DNA from: Bacillota bacterium
Lineage (GTDB): Bacteria; Bacillota; Clostridia; Christensenellales; CAG-138
Direction: 5' to 3'
Length of the DNA stretch: 9,964 nucleotides
Assembly (NCBI GenBank): GCA_023399275.1
Contig: JAEWQH010000085.1
Span: 1-9,964 of the forward strand
In this document: piece by piece, positions 6,357 to 9,964 of the stretch
Numbering within the stretch: the first letter of the stretch is position 1
Layout: each line of letters begins with the position of its first letter
Position numbers and translations under genes: made by a program
The notes under the pieces: generated by a model
What the model was told of the DNA's origin: nothing
The model's input: the letters and a program-made list of their open reading frames with translations, nothing else
Databases searched by the model: none

Positions 6357-8681
6357 TTATTTCGCTTCCTGCGCCTTTTTTTCTCTCAGCGCCTTGAGCA
6401 CCACGTCCGGCGTGAGCGGCATGCGCAGAAACCGCACGCCGATGGCGTTTGCTACCGCGTTGGCGATCGCCGGGGCGCCGGGCACCATCGTGATCTCGCC
6501 GATGCCGCGCGCGCCGTAGGGACCGGTGGGTTCGGGTTTCTCCACGGCCTCGACGATCATCTCCGGCATGTCTTCAAATGTCGGGATCTTATAGTCCACG
6601 AAGCTCGGGTTCATCACGCGGCCGTCCCTGAGCTTGAGTTCCTCGTAGAGCGCCGTACCCATGGCCTGCACCATTGCGCCCTCGGCCTGACCCTCGTACA
6701 TGGCGGGGTTGATGACCTTGCCCGCGTCGAATACGGAGACCATCTTGAGCACCTTGATCTTGCCGGTCTCGGTGTCCACCTCGACCTCCGCGCCGTTGAC
6801 GCCCATGCTCCAGAACGCGACGGGCTTGGGCGAAAGGCCGGTCTTCTTGTCCGCGGCGATGTTGTTTGGCACCACGAACGAGCCGACGCCGATCATCGGT
6901 CCGCCGATACCGCTCTGGTCGGGAAGGGTGAGGCCCAGCGCGAATGTGGCGAGCGGCACCTTTTGATCGGGATAGAACTTGCGGCAGACGTAGCCGTCTT
7001 CCAGATAGAGGTCGTGCTTCCAGGTGCCCATCTTGATCTGCGCAAGCTCGAGGATCTTGTTGCGCAGGTCTTCTGCCGCAAGCTTGGTCGCGTTGCCCGC
7101 GCAGTAGGTCGAGCGGGATGCGACGGTCTGCCATTCATACGGCGTGTGGTCCGTGTCGCCGGTGCGCACGCTGATCTTCTCGACCGGCACCGTCAGCGTC
7201 TCCGCCGCGATCTGCGCCATGATGGTGTCCGAGCCCTGGCCGATATCCTGGCAGGAGGCGAGCAGCATAAACGTGCCGTCCTCGTTCATGCGGATGATGA
7301 CGCTGCTGGCCACATCCGTCGGCATCGACGGGGCTTTCCAGCCGCCCGCGATGCCCTTGCCGCGCAGCTTGGTCGGGCTGCCGGAGGGCGCGCAGGGCTT
7401 GTCGAGCTCCATGAGCGCCGACGCGCGCTCGAGGCACTCTTGATAGCCGGCGACGTCGATGGTCTGCCCCGTGGCGCTCTTGCCGCCTTCGCGGATGCCG
7501 TTGCGCTTGCGCATTTCGAGCGGGTCCAGCCCCATCTCATGTGCGATCATGTCGATGTTCTGTTCGATGGCGAAGTGGATCTCGCACATGCCAAACCCGC
7601 GGTACGGCCCGCCGACCGGGTGGTTGGTATAGACGCAGTAGCTGTCTGTGCTGATGTTTTCAATGTCGTACGGCCCAACGCAGCCCCAGCCTGCGGCTTT
7701 GACGATGTTGACGCCATACTCCGTATATGCGCCGCCGTCCCAGGCGAGCATGTTTTTGGAGCCGATGATCTTGCCGTCGCTGCGCACCGCGGTCTTGATG
7801 TTGATATGCAGTCCCTGGCGCACGTAGGCGTTTTGAAACTCGTCCTCGCGCGAGTAGGTCATCTTGACCGGGCGGCCGGGGTTGAGCATCGCCAGCGGGA
7901 TCACGATGCCTTCGAGCGTCGTGCCCGCCTTGCAGCCGAACCCGCCGCCGACGGCCTTTGAGATGACGCGGATCTTGTTGAGCGGGAAGTCAAACGTCTC
8001 CGCCAGCGCGCGGCGCACGGCAAAGGGACTCTGGCAGGCCGCCCAGATGGTCAGATCTCCATCCGGCATGTACTGCGCGGTGCAGGCGTGCGGCTCGATG
8101 GGCACGTGCTGCACATGGGGGATGTAGAAGCTGTGGTCAAACACGCGGTCCGCCTCGGCAAAAGCCTTGTCGGCGTCGCCTTTGCGCAGCACGTAGTGGT
8201 GGGAGATGTTGGTGCCCGGCTTGGGGTAGAAGATCGGTATGACCTTATAGGAGCCGAGGTCGGGGTGGATGATCGGTGCATCGGGCTTCATGCCCTCCAG
8301 CGAGTCGGTCACGGCGGGCAGCACCTCGTATTCCACCTTGACCAGTTCGCAGGCGCGCCGCGCGATCTCTGGCGTATCTGCCGCGATGGCCGCCACGGGC
8401 TCGCCGCGATAGCGCGCCTTGCCGACCGCCAGAAAGTTCTTGTCCTCCAGATACAGCCCCGCGCGCTTGTTGTAGCACTCGCCCGTGATCACGCTGCGCA
8501 CGCCCGGCAGAGCCTTTGCGGCGGTCAGGTCGATGGAGAGGATGTTTGCGTGCGCGTGGGGAGAGCGCACCACCTGCGCGTAGAGCGGACGGGAAAACTG
8601 GATGTCGTCCGCAAACACGGCGGTGCCGGTTACCTTTTTGATCGCGTCCAGGCGTTCAACGGATTGTCCAACGACGTTCAT
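6357..8681 (-). CDS. Xanthine dehydrogenase-family molybdopterin-binding large subunit
   Basis: Large subunit of a molybdenum hydroxylase, which hydroxylates a substrate carbon with water and passes electrons to the FeS and FAD subunits. At 774 residues it fits the family. An aldehyde oxidase/XDH hammerhead domain (about 16-125, containing RYRGEPVAAIAA) is followed by the molybdopterin-binding domain. Expected active-site positions, by motif alignment to bovine xanthine oxidase: Gln217 in ACQSP (Gln767), GGGFGCK at 245-251, Arg361 in YRGFG (Arg880) and the catalytic Glu729 in RGIGE (Glu1261). The GQG loop is at 481-483. Ala252 replaces the substrate-binding Glu802 of xanthine enzymes, and the usual second Gly-Gly is Gly-Cys250. 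The CO dehydrogenase CSFR loop is absent. The substrate is therefore unknown; a xanthine or CO dehydrogenase name would be over-precise. The start shares ATGA (8681-8678) with the FeS gene stop, with AAGGGGG ten bases upstream. Confidence 0.93.
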   Translation of the reverse strand: MNVVGQSVERLDAIKKVTGTAVFADDIQFSRPLYAQVVRSPHAHANILSIDLTAAKALPGVRSVITGECYNKRAGLYLEDKNFLAVGKARYRGEPVAAIAADTPEIARRACELVKVEYEVLPAVTDSLEGMKPDAPIIHPDLGSYKVIPIFYPKPGTNISHHYVLRKGDADKAFAEADRVFDHSFYIPHVQHVPIEPHACTAQYMPDGDLTIWAACQSPFAVRRALAETFDFPLNKIRVISKAVGGGFGCKAGTTLEGIVIPLAMLNPGRPVKMTYSREDEFQNAYVRQGLHINIKTAVRSDGKIIGSKNMLAWDGGAYTEYGVNIVKAAGWGCVGPYDIENISTDSYCVYTNHPVGGPYRGFGMCEIHFAIEQNIDMIAHEMGLDPLEMRKRNGIREGGKSATGQTIDVAGYQECLERASALMELDKPCAPSGSPTKLRGKGIAGGWKAPSMPTDVASSVIIRMNEDGTFMLLASCQDIGQGSDTIMAQIAAETLTVPVEKISVRTGDTDHTPYEWQTVASRSTYCAGNATKLAAEDLRNKILELAQIKMGTWKHDLYLEDGYVCRKFYPDQKVPLATFALGLTLPDQSGIGGPMIGVGSFVVPNNIAADKKTGLSPKPVAFWSMGVNGAEVEVDTETGKIKVLKMVSVFDAGKVINPAMYEGQAEGAMVQAMGTALYEELKLRDGRVMNPSFVDYKIPTFEDMPEMIVEAVEKPEPTGPYGARGIGEITMVPGAPAIANAVANAIGVRFLRMPLTPDVVLKALREKKAQEAK

Positions 8682-9154
8682 TTTTGATAAACCCCCTTTG
8701 CAATCACGTCCTCGATGGCTTCGACGATTTTTTTATACCCCGTGCAGCGGCAGAGGTTGCCGGACATGTTGTGGTTGATCTCCTCGCGCGTGGGGGTCGG
8801 GTTCTCGCGCAGCATCGCCTCGGCGCTCATGAGCATGCCGGGCGTACAAAAGCCGCATTGCAGCGCGGCGTGGTCGATAAACGACTCCTGCAGCGGGCTG
8901 AGCTCGTCGCCGTGCGCCAGCCCCTCCACGGTGGTGAGCACCTTTCCGTCGGCCTCGGGCGCGAGCACCAGGCATGCGTTGACGGCTTGGCCGTCCATGA
9001 TGACCGTGCACGCGCCGCACTCGCCCGCGCCGCAGCCTTCCTTGGTGCCGGTCAGTCCCAGACGGTTTCGCAGTACGTGCAGCAACGTCTCGTTGCCGGG
9101 CACGCTCAGCTCGACCGGCTCACCGTTGACGCAGAATTTGACACAGTATTCCAT
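8678..9154 (-). CDS. Molybdenum hydroxylase [2Fe-2S] subunit
   Basis: Small electron-transfer subunit (158 residues, normal length) carrying two [2Fe-2S] clusters between the molybdenum centre and FAD. The N-terminal plant-type ferredoxin domain has Cys41, Cys46, Cys49 and Cys61 (GCGAGECGACT at 40-50). The C-terminal helical domain has Cys100, Cys103, Cys135 and Cys137 (QCGFCTPG at 99-106, NLCRCTGY at 133-140). All eight ligands are present, so it should be functional. The start has an AGGAGG site at 9163-9168 that overlaps the FAD-gene stop by one base, with a 13 bp gap between the genes. The end overlaps the large-subunit start by four bases. Tight packing implies one transcript and coupled translation for complex assembly. 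Confidence 0.96.
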   Translation of the reverse strand: MEYCVKFCVNGEPVELSVPGNETLLHVLRNRLGLTGTKEGCGAGECGACTVIMDGQAVNACLVLAPEADGKVLTTVEGLAHGDELSPLQESFIDHAALQCGFCTPGMLMSAEAMLRENPTPTREEINHNMSGNLCRCTGYKKIVEAIEDVIAKGVYQK

Positions 9155-9167
9155 ATGGCCTTCCTCC

Positions 9168-9964
9168 TCAGCGCAGTCTGTTCAACCCGTCGCGCACGAG
9201 GTACGACACGATATCCAGCCGGTACTGCCGGTCCGCGCGCACGTCGTCGATGGGGCTGACCTCGGTTGCGGCGAGCGCTGCGGCTTCCTCGATGCGCGCG
9301 TCGAAAAGGGGTGCGTCCCCCAGCAGAGCCTCGGTCTTGGGCAGGCGCAGCGGCGTCGGCGCGACGGAGCCCATGGCGATGCGCCAGCCGTCCTGCGCGC
9401 GGAGCACCGTTCCGCAGACGGTGGAGAGATCCACCTCGTTGCGCCGCGCGATCTTGCGAAACACGCCCTTGGCACCCGGCAGGTAGGGCACGCGGATGCC
9501 GGTGACAAGCTCGCCGGGCTGGAGCGCGACCTTGCGCACGAACTGGATGAACGCCTGAATCGGCAGCTCCCGCTTGCCGGAGAGGCCGAAGATCTCGACC
9601 ACCGCGTCGTGGCAGTACAGCGGGGTAGCGGTGTCCGCCAGCGGCGAAGCGTTGACGATGTTCCCCACGCACGTCGCGCGGTTGCGAATCTGACGTCCGC
9701 CGACATAGGATGCGGCCTCCGCCAGATACGGATAGTGCTCGCGCACCTGCTCGTCGGTCGCGATCTGCGTCATGGTCGCCAGAGCGCCGATGTGCAGGCC
9801 GTCGGTCTCGGAAAACGTGATACCGCCGATATCGGGGATGTTCTTCAGGTCGATCACGTAGTCCGGAGCGATCAGATAGTCGCGCAGGCGAATGATCACA
9901 TCCGTCGCGCCCGCCATGAAGATCGCCTTGTCGTCGTGCTCGAGCTTGAGCGCGGCGGCTTCCT
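9168..9964 (-). CDS. Molybdenum hydroxylase FAD-binding subunit (5' end cut by window)
   Basis: FAD subunit that accepts electrons from the [2Fe-2S] subunit. The reading frame is open to the window edge: 264 residues are visible, and I estimate about 25-30 N-terminal residues are missing from the usual length near 290. The ATG at 9917 is internal, because the 15 residues before it (EAAALKLEHDDKAIF) match the conserved stretch leading into the first FAD motif. That motif reads MAGATDV (16-22, usually AGGTD). The second reads ATCVGNIVNASPLADT (96-111), where the common TxGGN is TCVGN, so one glycine is valine. The C-terminal CO-dehydrogenase flavoprotein domain is recognisable, ending RADRQYRLDIVSYLV. 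It is the first visible gene of the FAD-FeS-Mo cluster; the promoter lies outside the window. Confidence 0.94.
   Translation of the reverse strand, partial: EAAALKLEHDDKAIFMAGATDVIIRLRDYLIAPDYVIDLKNIPDIGGITFSETDGLHIGALATMTQIATDEQVREHYPYLAEAASYVGGRQIRNRATCVGNIVNASPLADTATPLYCHDAVVEIFGLSGKRELPIQAFIQFVRKVALQPGELVTGIRVPYLPGAKGVFRKIARRNEVDLSTVCGTVLRAQDGWRIAMGSVAPTPLRLPKTEALLGDAPLFDARIEEAAALAATEVSPIDDVRADRQYRLDIVSYLVRDGLNRLR

Noticed and set aside
6357..8681. Annotation as CO dehydrogenase large chain (coxL)
   Set aside because: The gene order matches cox, but the active-site CSFR loop of form I CO dehydrogenase is missing; the sequence has YRGFG there instead.

Overview
The window is GC-rich (roughly 60% by eye). 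Every gene I can support lies on the minus strand, so transcription runs from high to low coordinates. Strong AGGAGG-type ribosome binding sites, AT-rich promoter regions and the gene content (an argGHCJB run and a three-subunit molybdenum hydroxylase) suggest an anaerobic, high-GC Firmicute such as a clostridial gut lineage. That placement is an inference from gene style; there is no rRNA or other marker here.

Transcription order: (1) 9964-6357 holds a three-gene xanthine dehydrogenase-family operon. It has an FAD subunit (5' end cut by the window), a two-[2Fe-2S] subunit and a large molybdopterin subunit, in the CoxM-CoxS-CoxL order. It ends in GC-rich hairpins. (2) 6356-5391 holds a single gene with its own predicted promoter and a good intrinsic terminator; it encodes a small protein resembling the zinc-dependent phospholipase C family. 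(3) 5333-1 holds an arginine biosynthesis operon, argG-argH-argC-argJ-argB, with argB cut by the window. It starts at a predicted promoter whose -10 box overlaps an ARG-box-like operator.

How the arg genes work together: ArgJ makes N-acetylglutamate from glutamate while deacetylating N-acetylornithine (the acetyl-recycling route). ArgB phosphorylates N-acetylglutamate and ArgC reduces the product to the semialdehyde. ArgG and ArgH convert citrulline plus aspartate to arginine and fumarate. The aminotransferase (argD) and ornithine carbamoyltransferase (argF) are not in the window and may follow argB. The ArgC is the short 'type 2' form.

The operon alternates junction types: ATGA overlaps at argH/argC and argJ/argB, and short gaps with GC hairpins at argG/argH and argC/argJ.

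I did not find a clearly new biological system. The points most worth a second look are the active-site substitutions in the molybdenum enzyme (unknown substrate), the type-2 ArgC, the dense set of repeats upstream of argG, and the intercistronic hairpins. The many long plus-strand reading frames are shadows of the minus-strand genes.
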